The notes under the pieces were generated by a model, which saw only the letters and a list, made by a program, of their open reading frames with translations, was not told where the DNA came from and searched no databases. The position numbers and the translations under genes are program-made. Positions 25,796 to 34,510 of a DNA stretch of 57,738 bases are shown here, one piece after another. Within the stretch, counting starts at the first letter, position 1; each line of letters starts with the position of its first letter. Origin of the DNA: Candidatus Gastranaerophilales bacterium (lineage in GTDB: Bacteria > Cyanobacteriota > Vampirovibrionia > Gastranaerophilales > Gastranaerophilaceae); contig CALUWH010000013.1 in the NCBI GenBank assembly GCA_944324435.1, forward strand, positions 1 through 57,738. The letters are read 5' to 3'.

Positions 25796-27028
25796 TTAAT
25801 CATCAAGGTACTTCCTATTTACTAATTCATCCGGCATAAACTGTTGCTCTATATCCGGTGCATCATGGGTGTATACATACCCTTTGCCGAATCCATATTT
25901 TGCCGCATCCTTGTAATGTGCATCTCTAAGGTGCATCGGAGGCGGAAAGTCCTGACCTGATTCAATATCTGCAAGGGCTTTGTCTATTGCAAGGCAGGCT
26001 TTATTTGATTTAGGGGCTTTGGCGACATAAACAACCGCATTCGCAAGCGGTATCCGTCCTTCCGGAAGCCCGATAATTTCAACCGCCCGATATGCATTAA
26101 CCGCAATATTCATAGCATTAGGATCTGCAATCCCAACATCTTCGGCAGCGCATACAATCAGCCTTCTTGCGATAAATCTCGGATCTTCGCCGGCTTCAAT
26201 CATTTTGGCAAGGTAATATATTGCAGCGTCAGCATCTGAACCCCTAAGGCTTTTTTGAAAAGCCGAAGCGCAATCATAGTGTTCTTGTGTTGAATATCGT
26301 GTATTACGTTTCTGGGTAATACTTTCCAATATTTCAATACTTAATAATCTTGTATCGTTAGAAAAATTGCTTGCGAAATACGAATTCTCAACAAGATTCA
26401 ATGCGCATCTTGCATCCCCTCTTGCATTATTTACAATAAATTTTACAACCTCATCATCGTACTGAATCGGCTGATAATTTTTCTCCAAATATTCAAACCC
26501 ACGATTAATAATTTTTGTCATACTAATATCATTAATCGGATTCAGTCTTATAACCTGAACTCTTGAAAGCAGCGCAGGAACGACCTGAAACGACGGATTC
26601 TCCGTTGTTGAACCTATAAGAAACAGAGTGCCGTTCTCCACATGGGGCAACAGTGCGTCCTGCTGGGTTTTAGAATACCTATGTATTTCATCAATAAACA
26701 AGATTGTTTTTTGTCCGGCTCTCAGGGCTTGACGAGCCTGTTCGACAGTTTCTTTAATCTCTTTTATGCCGGATGTTACAGCAGAAAGCTCAATAAACTG
26801 CGCATTCACTTTTGTTGCAATCAGCCTTGCTAAAGTCGTTTTTCCGCAGCCCGGAGTTCCCCACAAAATCAACGAAAAAAGACGCTGTGTTTTTAAAAGA
26901 TTAAGCAAAGGAGAATTTGGAGCAACAACATTCGACTGCCCGAGAAATTCATCCAAGGTTTTAGGTCTCAAAATCTCTGCAAGCGGAACCTGTTTATTTG
27001 CCTCTTCCAGTTGTGTAAATAAGTCCAT
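25796..27028 (-). CDS. rarA: Replication-associated recombination protein A (RarA/MgsA AAA+ ATPase)
   Basis: 410 residues. The N-terminus LAEILRPKTLDEFLGQ is typical. Walker A GTPGCGKTT and Walker B ILFIDEIHR are followed by sensor 1 GSTTENPSF. The C-terminal part carries the MgsA/RarA tetramerisation region (SFQKSLRGSDADAAIYYLA, GEDPRFIARRL). It works at stalled replication forks, near SSB and the replisome. It appears to have its own leaderless promoter and is separated from gloA by about 100 nt of noncoding DNA. Confidence 0.97.
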   Translation of the reverse strand: MDLFTQLEEANKQVPLAEILRPKTLDEFLGQSNVVAPNSPLLNLLKTQRLFSLILWGTPGCGKTTLARLIATKVNAQFIELSAVTSGIKEIKETVEQARQALRAGQKTILFIDEIHRYSKTQQDALLPHVENGTLFLIGSTTENPSFQVVPALLSRVQVIRLNPINDISMTKIINRGFEYLEKNYQPIQYDDEVVKFIVNNARGDARCALNLVENSYFASNFSNDTRLLSIEILESITQKRNTRYSTQEHYDCASAFQKSLRGSDADAAIYYLAKMIEAGEDPRFIARRLIVCAAEDVGIADPNAMNIAVNAYRAVEIIGLPEGRIPLANAVVYVAKAPKSNKACLAIDKALADIESGQDFPPPMHLRDAHYKDAAKYGFGKGYVYTHDAPDIEQQFMPDELVNRKYLDD

Positions 27029-27034
27029 ACCAAT

Positions 27035-27043
27035 ATAGTAACA
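27035..27043 (-). promoter_or_regulatory. Extended -10 of rarA, leaderless
   Basis: Minus-strand TGTTACTAT (27043-27035) is followed by exactly 6 nt and ATG 27028. No SD, weak -35. Confidence 0.5.
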
Positions 27044-27136
27044 TAAATATTCGGTCTTATGCTTTATGAGATGAATGTTTACTTAACCGGCATGAAGCTA
27101 GTCAAGCAATCCCACTATAGATTTAATCAATTACGT

Positions 27137-27520
27137 TTACCAAACAACTTTCTCTATAAGTTCAATTTCGTAACCATCCGGATCTTTTATGAATGCTATT
27201 TTTGAACCTTTTCCGGTTAAGTCAAACGGCGGATAAAGATAAGAATACCCTAGGTTTTCAATTTTTTTTGTAATTTCATCTAAAGATTCTACGCCAAATG
27301 CGAAATGCCCGAATCCATTACCTATAACATACCCCTCCTCGGGAGTTTCATCATTTACCGTTAACTCAATCTGACAAGTATTATTCTCGTCAGTTAAAAA
27401 ATATAACCAACAGTCATCAAGCCTTTTTCTGTGTTCAAGCTGCATGTTTAAAACTTGTGTATAAAAATTTAAAGACTCCTCTATATTTTTTACTCTAATC
27501 ATAGTGTGTAAAAATTTCAT
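27137..27520 (-). CDS. gloA: Lactoylglutathione lyase / glyoxalase I family
   Basis: 127 residues, two beta-alpha-beta-beta-beta modules. Likely metal ligands: His in LHTMIRVKNIEESLNFY (residue 5), Glu in CQIELT, His in GHFAFGV and Glu in YEIELIE. Size and the DPDGYEIELIE ending match GloA. It would convert methylglyoxal-thiol hemithioacetal to a lactoyl thioester; the thiol cofactor in this organism is not known. A strong SD (AAGGAGG) lies before ATG 27520. It sits 16 nt after the amidase gene and is probably transcribed from the amidase promoter. Confidence 0.93.
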   Translation of the reverse strand: MKFLHTMIRVKNIEESLNFYTQVLNMQLEHRKRLDDCWLYFLTDENNTCQIELTVNDETPEEGYVIGNGFGHFAFGVESLDEITKKIENLGYSYLYPPFDLTGKGSKIAFIKDPDGYEIELIEKVVW

Positions 27521-27536
27521 AAAACCTCCTTATTGT

Positions 27537-28874
27537 TTATTTTTCATTGTCTATAAATTCTAAAATACCGTCAGTAACACCATCTGCGATATTACCGGCA
27601 AAGTCTTCCGATGTATACATCATTGAATCATGGGGGTTTATCATATAAGCTGCTTCAACGAGAATACCTGCATATTCAGTCGGTCTGATTACATAAAAAC
27701 TTGCGGAGCGCACGCCGTCCCGTCGGGTCTTGGCCGCTTTTGATACACTTTTTTCAACACATTCGGCAAGAGCTTTAGCGTTTTCATTAAAGTAATAAAC
27801 GCTGGTACCTCTATGTTTGTATAGTTTAAACTCGGTATTTCCGATTGAGTTAAGGTGAATACTTACAAAAATCGTTGCATGGTTTTTCTTGGCAAGTTCT
27901 ACCCTCTCTCCTAAGCCCATATTTCCGTCGCATTCTCTTGTCATAACAACGTTTGCACCTAATAATCTTAGTTTTTCTGCAAGTTCAAGTGCTATTCTTA
28001 GATTGATGTTTTTTTCTTCATCCCCCAAGCAGCCAACTGCACCTTTTTCAGAGCCACCATGTCCTGCATCAATTACTATAGTGCAATCTTCAATACTTGC
28101 AGGTATCGTATTAACCTTAAAAGTATATGTGCCGTCCTTTAGGGTTGTTGTGTATGTGTATTTTTCAGGTTTAGGAATATTTACTGTATAAACAGAAGTT
28201 TCAGAGAGCTCCGGATTATATATGCGGAAGATAATTTCTTTTTCGTTATCTTCTATTGTGTAAGGTAAATTCTTAGAAAACTTAACCGTTTGAATAGAGG
28301 CATTTTTGAATTTTCTGCTGTCTATTGTTATAAATTGGGCAGGGTTGAACTCTGTTGTGTTTGTTAGACAAACATCCTTTTGTTCAATCCAGGCCGTTTT
28401 ATCTTTTGCTAAAAATACTCTATAAAACTTTCCTTTTGAGCCGTTAACTAAAACTGTTGTATCCTTAAACAAGTGTGCTATACGATTCATGCCATAAGCT
28501 TCCGGCGTGCTGCGAAGCGGAGTCTCATCGGTCTTAACAATTGCGCATTTTGGCTCAAATTCTTTCAAAGGCTCATCTATGATTGGTTTATTTTCTTTGT
28601 GAAAACGATAAACCTGTGCGCTGTAGTTTGACCTTACAACAATTCTGTTATTGCCGTTTTTTAGTTTCACAGTATGAGCAAAGGCTCCATTGGGAGCGGT
28701 ATAAATTCTTTTGTCGTTAATCACTATACTTTCCGCATTCCTTGCTCTTCCGACAAAAAGGGCGTAGTCCTTGTCCGTTACAGTCTCTTTTTGTTTTGGC
28801 CAAATAAGATCATAGGCAAAACCCGTTGACATGCTTAAAATAAACGACAGTAATAAAATTAACCCTCTTTTCAT
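27537..28874 (-). CDS. N-acetylmuramoyl-L-alanine amidase (Amidase_3), exported
   Basis: 445 residues. A signal peptide (MKRGLILLLSFILSMSTGFA) precedes a ~230-residue N-terminal part with SH3-like beta segments (FKDTTVLVNGSKGKFYRVFL), probably wall-binding. The catalytic domain (~265-445) has zinc ligands in IDAGHGG, GDEEKN and SIHLN, and the catalytic Glu in GILVEAAYM. It removes the stem peptide from MurNAc in the periplasm during cell separation or remodelling. GloA follows in the same transcript. Divergent from dnaX with 55 nt between the two start codons. Confidence 0.95.
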   Translation of the reverse strand: MKRGLILLLSFILSMSTGFAYDLIWPKQKETVTDKDYALFVGRARNAESIVINDKRIYTAPNGAFAHTVKLKNGNNRIVVRSNYSAQVYRFHKENKPIIDEPLKEFEPKCAIVKTDETPLRSTPEAYGMNRIAHLFKDTTVLVNGSKGKFYRVFLAKDKTAWIEQKDVCLTNTTEFNPAQFITIDSRKFKNASIQTVKFSKNLPYTIEDNEKEIIFRIYNPELSETSVYTVNIPKPEKYTYTTTLKDGTYTFKVNTIPASIEDCTIVIDAGHGGSEKGAVGCLGDEEKNINLRIALELAEKLRLLGANVVMTRECDGNMGLGERVELAKKNHATIFVSIHLNSIGNTEFKLYKHRGTSVYYFNENAKALAECVEKSVSKAAKTRRDGVRSASFYVIRPTEYAGILVEAAYMINPHDSMMYTSEDFAGNIADGVTDGILEFIDNEK

Positions 28875-28880
28875 ACGCTC

Positions 28881-28909
28881 ATTTTAATATAAAATTTTAT
28901 TGTAATCAA
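28881..28909 (-). promoter_or_regulatory. Promoter of the amidase-gloA unit, leaderless
   Basis: Minus strand: TTGATT (28909-28904), 17-bp spacer, TAAAAT (28886-28881), then 6 nt to ATG 28874. No SD sequence. Confidence 0.65.
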
Positions 28910-28914
28910 TTTTA

Positions 28915-28923
28915 TGCTAGACT
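28915..28923 (+). promoter_or_regulatory. Extended -10 of dnaX, leaderless
   Basis: TGCTAGACT (28915-28923) ends 6 nt before ATG 28930. No SD. It lies back to back with the amidase promoter. Confidence 0.5.
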
Positions 28924-28929
28924 ATTTAT

Positions 28930-30771
28930 ATGAGTGGGAATTATGTACCATTATACAGAAAATATCGTCCTCAGACGCTGGATACACTTGTAGGGCAAGA
29001 GCATATAAAAAAAGCTCTTACAAGTGCAATAGAGCTTGGAAAAATTGCACATGCATTTCTTTTTACCGGGCCAAGAGGAACCGGAAAGACTTCTACTGCA
29101 AGAATTTTAGCGAAGTCGCTTAACTGTAAAAATGGTCCGACAATTCATCCTTGCGGAGTGTGCGAAAGCTGTGTTGATATTACAAACACCGTTCCTATTG
29201 ATGTAATAGAAATAGATGCCGCAAGTAACAGAAAGGTCGAGGATACTCAGAGTATTCTTGAAAAAATCCAATACGTTCCGGTTCATGGCAAGTACAAAAT
29301 TTATATTATTGACGAAGTTCACATGCTTACAAATCACGCATTTAATGCACTTTTAAAAACGCTTGAAGAGCCGCCGGAGAATGTAATTTTTATACTTGCA
29401 ACAACAGAAGTTCATAAAGTTTTAGACACTATCAAGAGCCGATGCCAAAGATTTGATTTCAGACGTATAACGACAGACGATATTGTAAAACATCTGCGTT
29501 ATATTTCTGATGAGGAAAAAATTAATATTTCAGATGATGCTCTCTTTGCTATTGCAAAAAACTCCGCAGGTGGGATGAGAGACAGTATATCGCTTCTTGA
29601 CCAGTTAAGCTTGCTTGGCGCTTCTAAGCAAATCACTGTGGATGACGTTAATGCTGTTTTAGGAAGAATTTCATTTGATGTTTTGCATAAGTTGAGTGAA
29701 AAGATTATCAATTCTGCGCCAAATGAAGCAATTGAAATCCTGAACGATATTTACAATTCCGGAAATGAACCTCTGCAAATTCTAACAAACCTGTCTGAGT
29801 ATTTTAAGAACCTGCTTATAGTAAAAAACTGCCGAAAAGAGCTTCTTGTTGAACTTACAGGTCTGAATGAGCCTCAACTTGAAGAGCTTTCAAAACAAAA
29901 AGACTTGCTTGAAACACAGCAGATAGTTTTCTTGCTGGAGCGGATTACTTATTATATAAAAGAGGTAAAACTTGCTTCTAATCAGCACTTATGGCTGGAA
30001 GTAGGGATGATAGATCTGGCGAATATGAGTGAAAATACAACGTTACTTGATTTACAAAATCGTGTAAAGGCTCTTGAAAGCGGAGGAATTCAGCCTTCTG
30101 CACCGCAGGTGGTTAGCCGTCCGCTGCCGCCATCATCACAGCCTAAAGCAGCCGCGGTTGAGAAAACTGCAGAACCTGTCTCGCGGCCGGAACCAAGTCA
30201 AACGGAAGCAAGGGAAGAAATATTTACACCGCCTCCAATGTCTAAGAAGCCTGATGGGAATGATATTCACTCATTATGGCAAATGCTGCTTACCAATATC
30301 AAAAGTCCAGCAACAAAAGCGCTTCTTAATCTTGCAACACCCGTAAAGATTGCGCCGGATGGAGTTATAATTACGTTTAAGAACGAAAAACTTGTATCAC
30401 AAATAAATGATACAAATAAAAAACAAATGATTATTGATGCTGCAAACACAATGTTTAACCAAGCAAACACTGCGGTTTTAATCCGTCTGCCTGGAAGCGG
30501 TGATACTGCTGTATCTCCTAAAGCTGCGCAGTCGGCACCAAAAGCAGAAGAGGAAGAAGAGAAAAAAAAAACAGCCCCTTCTGTAGTTAAAGCTCCGGAA
30601 CCTAAAGTCGAGCCTAAGGAGCCGGATATAATTGAAGAACCTGAGGAAGAAGACAGTTTAAATGAGGATACCGGCGAGCAGCCTGAAACAAAGCCAAAAG
30701 AGAATGTTCGGCTTGAATCTGATCAGGAGAAAATGATTCTTGATCTTTTTGACGGAAAGTATATAGAATAA
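28930..30771 (+). CDS. dnaX: DNA polymerase III gamma/tau subunit (clamp loader)
   Basis: 613 residues. The AAA+ core begins YRKYRPQTLDTLVGQEH. Walker A is GPRGTGKTSTA. The zinc module is CKNGPTIHPCGVCESC, Walker B is IYIIDEVHML, and the Arg-finger SRC motif is in KSRCQRFDFR. A DnaX domain III-like helical region follows. Then comes a Pro/Glu/Lys-rich tail of >100 residues before the acidic C-terminus. The length corresponds to a tau-type product. It loads the sliding clamp at the replisome. The coding sequence abuts the convergent hemW gene with no gap. Confidence 0.97.
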   Translation: MSGNYVPLYRKYRPQTLDTLVGQEHIKKALTSAIELGKIAHAFLFTGPRGTGKTSTARILAKSLNCKNGPTIHPCGVCESCVDITNTVPIDVIEIDAASNRKVEDTQSILEKIQYVPVHGKYKIYIIDEVHMLTNHAFNALLKTLEEPPENVIFILATTEVHKVLDTIKSRCQRFDFRRITTDDIVKHLRYISDEEKINISDDALFAIAKNSAGGMRDSISLLDQLSLLGASKQITVDDVNAVLGRISFDVLHKLSEKIINSAPNEAIEILNDIYNSGNEPLQILTNLSEYFKNLLIVKNCRKELLVELTGLNEPQLEELSKQKDLLETQQIVFLLERITYYIKEVKLASNQHLWLEVGMIDLANMSENTTLLDLQNRVKALESGGIQPSAPQVVSRPLPPSSQPKAAAVEKTAEPVSRPEPSQTEAREEIFTPPPMSKKPDGNDIHSLWQMLLTNIKSPATKALLNLATPVKIAPDGVIITFKNEKLVSQINDTNKKQMIIDAANTMFNQANTAVLIRLPGSGDTAVSPKAAQSAPKAEEEEEKKKTAPSVVKAPEPKVEPKEPDIIEEPEEEDSLNEDTGEQPETKPKENVRLESDQEKMILDLFDGKYIE

Positions 30772-31845
30772 TTACAAAAAATCAGCCAGAATAATGTTGC
30801 TTATTAATACTCCTTGCAAATTCAGCGCGTATCCGCCTTGAGTTTTTTCAAAATACTTTGCGTATTTTTTTAAAACATCTGCATACTTTTGTTCAAAATC
30901 AACACCGAATTTCTCTTTAATCTTGGCCGTATTTATTCCCTCTGTTTTTCTAAAACCTAAAAAGATTTCTTCTTCCAGCTTTTCTTTATTTGTAAGCCTG
31001 TGACTATATTCCATTGGGAATTTGAGGTATTCTTCAAGCGAACATTTATTTGAATACCTTACTCCGTCAACATATCCGTGCGCTGCAGCGCCAAACCCAT
31101 AGTATTCAGAATTGTTCCAATAATTGAGATTATGTTTTGACTCAAATCCTGCTTTTGCAAAATTACTAACCTCATATCTGTGAAACTCGCTGCTTTCCAG
31201 AAAATTATTTATAAACTCGTACATATCAGCCTGCAAATCCTCTTCAGGAAGATTAGGCGGATTATGTTCATAGAAATATGAACCTTCTTCAATTTTCAGT
31301 CCATAGGTTGATATGTGTTGAATATCTAGAGCCAAAAACTTCTCTAAATCGCGCTTTACGCCATCAAGAGTTTGCTTTGGAAGTCCGTATATCAAATCTA
31401 CGCTTATATTCTTGAATCCTGCCTCTTTTGCCATATTAACGGCCTTTTTAATCTCCTCGCCGCCATGCCTGCGCCCGATAAGCTTCAAGATTTCATCATC
31501 AAAAGTCTGTGAGCCTATACTCAGCCTATTTACACCTACTTCCCTAATCGATTTTAAATAATTTTCAGTTACATCATCGGGGTTAACCTCTAAAGTAACT
31601 TCACATCCGCATTCCAGTTTAAATTTATTCACGATTTTACCCAAATCCCTAGCGCTTAAAAGAGACGGTGTTCCGCCCCCGAAATAGAGCGTTTTAAGGC
31701 TTTCGCCTTTATAATTGTCAACAATTTCGCGCTCCAAAGCACTAATGTATTTCGGAATCATTTCAGGTCTGCAAAATGATACGAAAGAGCAGTATTTACA
31801 CTTGGATTTACAAAAAGGTATGTGAATATAAACACTTGAAGGCAT
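30772..31845 (-). CDS. hemW: Radical SAM heme chaperone HemW (coproporphyrinogen oxidase-like)
   Basis: 357 residues. The radical SAM cluster motif CKSKCKYC (C12, C16, C19) starts close to the N-terminus and follows YIHIPF. Then come YFGGGTPSLL, EVNPDDVTE, RLSIGSQTFDD and the C-terminal HemN_C domain. The short N-terminus, lacking the extra Cys of true HemN, points to HemW, which delivers heme to respiratory enzymes, rather than coproporphyrinogen oxidase; this distinction is inference. It is last in the murC-murB-ddl-ftsQ run, 0 nt after the ftsQ stop. Confidence 0.93.
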   Translation of the reverse strand: MPSSVYIHIPFCKSKCKYCSFVSFCRPEMIPKYISALEREIVDNYKGESLKTLYFGGGTPSLLSARDLGKIVNKFKLECGCEVTLEVNPDDVTENYLKSIREVGVNRLSIGSQTFDDEILKLIGRRHGGEEIKKAVNMAKEAGFKNISVDLIYGLPKQTLDGVKRDLEKFLALDIQHISTYGLKIEEGSYFYEHNPPNLPEEDLQADMYEFINNFLESSEFHRYEVSNFAKAGFESKHNLNYWNNSEYYGFGAAAHGYVDGVRYSNKCSLEEYLKFPMEYSHRLTNKEKLEEEIFLGFRKTEGINTAKIKEKFGVDFEQKYADVLKKYAKYFEKTQGGYALNLQGVLISNIILADFL

Positions 31846-32694
31846 TTACTCATCCAGCTTAATATAATTAGTATCCCAGCGAAGGTCAATATACTTAACC
31901 TTTTTATTAAGCATCTTAACCTGTGGAAGAAGAGAAGGAATCCTGTGAATTTTATCAAAAGTCCCTGCATTAAAGCTTCCAAGCCTGATATTAACCGTCG
32001 GAATCTTTACATAAACATCTTTTGGGTTCCTGTAATCAATGTATTCAACACTTTCTCCTGAATCCATCTCAACTGTTGCAGCGAGCTTTCTAAACTGATT
32101 AACTTTAGCCTGATTCCAGTTTCTATAATCATCACCGCTTCCGTAAGTAATAACTCGATAAGTCTTAAAATCCTCCGCAAGCGGCATATACTCACGTCCT
32201 ATTAATTTGCCGTCTGCAGAGAAAAACGCTATTGGCGGAACATCAATATCCGGAGCTATTGTGATTACAGGAGTTCTCTCTACTATAATTATTTGCAGTC
32301 TTGCAGGACACCAGAACCTTCTGATATAGACATTCTGAACCGGCTCTAACTGCATAATGCTTTTTTTCAAGTTCTCTGTTTCAACAAGAAATATCGGCCG
32401 TGTAGACACTTGGTTTCGTCTTAAAGCCGCTAATATTTTCTGCGCAGGAACAATCCTGTTATTAACAATCTCTAATGCAGGACTGTTCAAACTGTCAAAG
32501 GCGTTTTTATGTAAACGCCATTGAGGATTTTTCAGAATAAATAATCCCAGAGCAATCATTAGAATAACCAGTGAAAATTTCCACAATGCACGGAGTTGAT
32601 TTAAACGCCTTTGAGAGCGCCGAATCTGTCTCTGCATCTTTGCTTGCTGCAAACGCCTATTCTGATGGTATCTGGGATGTTCCTCATTAGACAT
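31846..32694 (-). CDS. ftsQ: Cell division protein FtsQ (POTRA domain)
   Basis: 282 residues. A very basic cytoplasmic N-terminus (~1-38, RRLQQAKMQRQIRRSQRRLN) leads to one membrane span (FSLVILMIALGLFIL). A POTRA-like segment follows with VPAQKILAALRRNQ and PVQNVYIRRFWCPARLQIIIVERTP, and then the FtsQ beta domain. It should link periplasmic divisome proteins FtsB/FtsL. Its ATG shares one base with the ddl stop, and its stop touches the hemW start. Position after murC-murB-ddl is the classical division/cell-wall order. Confidence 0.93.
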   Translation of the reverse strand: MSNEEHPRYHQNRRLQQAKMQRQIRRSQRRLNQLRALWKFSLVILMIALGLFILKNPQWRLHKNAFDSLNSPALEIVNNRIVPAQKILAALRRNQVSTRPIFLVETENLKKSIMQLEPVQNVYIRRFWCPARLQIIIVERTPVITIAPDIDVPPIAFFSADGKLIGREYMPLAEDFKTYRVITYGSGDDYRNWNQAKVNQFRKLAATVEMDSGESVEYIDYRNPKDVYVKIPTVNIRLGSFNAGTFDKIHRIPSLLPQVKMLNKKVKYIDLRWDTNYIKLDE

Positions 32695-33632
32695 TATTTA
32701 TTAAGTCCTACGCTGTTAAGTATCATTAAAACCAAATTGTCATAATCTATACCGCCAGCCTTAGCCTGTGCCGGCAAATCGCTTGTATCAGTCATTCCGG
32801 GATTTGTATTAATCTCCAGAAAATACGGCTTATCATCTTTTACCATAAAATCAACTCTTGAAACACCTGAACATCCGCAAGCCTTGTGAGCTTCAACTGC
32901 CATCTGTTTGGTAATCTCAGACGCTTCTTTGCTCAAACCTGTTGCAGGAACAATGAATTCTGATAACCCTTTTGTATATTTTGCATCGAAATCATACCAT
33001 TCGGTTTTCGTTCTAATTTCAAGAATCTCTGTCGCAAAAGCTTTGCCATCCTTTTCTAAAACTCCTACAGTTACAAAGAATCCGTCAATAAATTCTTCTA
33101 CCAGAACTTCTTTATTATACTTTCTGGCTTTTGTAACCGCATCATAAAGTTCGCCGTCACAAATAACCTTCGTCATACCATAGCTTGAACCTTCTGAGAC
33201 AGGCTTAACCATAAGAGGGTATTCTAAATCCTGAATCTTTTTAACAGGATCTTCGTTTGGAAGTACATAAGCAGATTTTATCAAATTAACATTTGTATTC
33301 TTTAATACACGCTTTGTGTACTCTTTATTCATACAAATCGCACTTGCCATTACACCGCATCCTGTATAAGGTATTTTCATAATTTCTAAAACACCTTGAA
33401 TACAACCATCCTCGCCATACTTTCCATGCAGAGTGTTATAAGCGTATTCAAATCCCTTGAGATCATTCATTACGTTTTCCGTAACATCAACAATTTCCGC
33501 ATTTTTATATCCTAGTCTATGAAGCGCACCAAGACAGTTTTTACCTGATCTAAGCGAGATTTCTCGTTCTGATGACATTCCGCCGCACAGTACAGCTATT
33601 TTTGCGTCTTTGTTCTGTATAGTATATTGCAT
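32694..33632 (-). CDS. ddl: D-alanine--D-alanine ligase
   Basis: 312 residues, the ATP-grasp fold. Key parts: LCGGMSSEREISLRSG (N-terminal substrate loop), NTLHGKYGEDGCIQG, MVKPVSEGSSYG (ATP loop) and FLEINTNPGMTDTS (metal and D-Ala site). It makes the D-Ala-D-Ala dipeptide for peptidoglycan in the cytosol. The start lies inside murB (37-nt overlap) and has its own SD (AGAGGAAG). The class is the short DdlB type. Confidence 0.97.
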   Translation of the reverse strand: MQYTIQNKDAKIAVLCGGMSSEREISLRSGKNCLGALHRLGYKNAEIVDVTENVMNDLKGFEYAYNTLHGKYGEDGCIQGVLEIMKIPYTGCGVMASAICMNKEYTKRVLKNTNVNLIKSAYVLPNEDPVKKIQDLEYPLMVKPVSEGSSYGMTKVICDGELYDAVTKARKYNKEVLVEEFIDGFFVTVGVLEKDGKAFATEILEIRTKTEWYDFDAKYTKGLSEFIVPATGLSKEASEITKQMAVEAHKACGCSGVSRVDFMVKDDKPYFLEINTNPGMTDTSDLPAQAKAGGIDYDNLVLMILNSVGLNK

Positions 33633-34510
33633 AATTCTTCCTCTTTTTTAGTCTTATCGCCTATAAATATAATTTCAGGCCTTAATTCGATAGTATAAGT
33701 CTGCTTTACAGCCTCATACATTTTTACCATCATCTCCAAAATATCTTCTGAAGTTGCACCGCCCTTGTTTATAATAAAGTTTGCATGCTTATCCCAAACC
33801 TTAACAGTCGGAGTTTCAAAACTCTTAACCCCGGCTTTATCCAAAAGCCTTCCTGCAGAATCATTTTCAGGATTTTTGAATACGCTTCCCGCATTCGGAT
33901 TTGCAAGAGACGGCTGGATTGTTTTCCTAAAAGTCAGGTTTCTATCCATCAATTCTTTTATCTCTTCTTGTGAAGCTTTTTTAAGTTCAAACTCGGCTGA
34001 CAACAATATATAGCGGCCATTATGAAGTAATGAATGTCTGTAAGAGAAATCCATCTCGGAATTTTGCATATAAACAACTTCTTTAGTTTCTCTATCAAAA
34101 AGACAGCAAGAAACCAGAGTGTCCGCAATACATTGTCCATGTGCACCGGCGTTCATATACACAGCGCCGCCTATAGTCCCGGGAAGTCCGATTAAGAACT
34201 CCAGTCCGCTTAATGAAACCTCTGCAACCTTTTGTGAAATCAAAGGATCTTTAACTCCGCATTCTGCAATAACTTTTGTTCCCCTTATCTCAAAATTTTT
34301 CATTTCAGTTGTAACAACAAGATTTCCGCTGTATCCGTTTGATGAAAATAATACATCAGAGCAGCTGCCGAGAACTATATAATTATCAAGTTCTCGCAAA
34401 ACCTCCGTAAACTCTTCAAGTGTTTCCGGAAAGTATACTTTTTTTACAACACCGCCGATTTTATACGTAGTTAGCGGCTTAATTTCAAAATTCTCTTTAA
34501 CTTGCAACAC
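33596..34510 (-). CDS. murB: UDP-N-acetylenolpyruvoylglucosamine reductase
   Basis: 304 residues, FAD-binding PP-loop/VAO fold. GSCSDVLFSSNGYSG contacts FAD. GLPGTIGGAVYMNAGAHG is the central loop, NPNAGSVFKNP carries the proton-donor Ser, and the final catalytic Glu is in LRPEIIFIGDK. It reduces UDP-GlcNAc-enolpyruvate to UDP-MurNAc with NADPH. The 5' end overlaps murC by 14 nt and the 3' end overlaps ddl by 37 nt. Length fits the type IIa enzymes (no type I tail). Confidence 0.97.
   Translation of the reverse strand: MLQVKENFEIKPLTTYKIGGVVKKVYFPETLEEFTEVLRELDNYIVLGSCSDVLFSSNGYSGNLVVTTEMKNFEIRGTKVIAECGVKDPLISQKVAEVSLSGLEFLIGLPGTIGGAVYMNAGAHGQCIADTLVSCCLFDRETKEVVYMQNSEMDFSYRHSLLHNGRYILLSAEFELKKASQEEIKELMDRNLTFRKTIQPSLANPNAGSVFKNPENDSAGRLLDKAGVKSFETPTVKVWDKHANFIINKGGATSEDILEMMVKMYEAVKQTYTIELRPEIIFIGDKTKKEEELCNILYRTKTQK

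Noticed and set aside
27040..27136. Gap between gloA and rarA examined for a tRNA or small RNA
   Set aside because: No T-loop-like GTTCRANNC, cloverleaf pairing or clear promoter-terminator pair.
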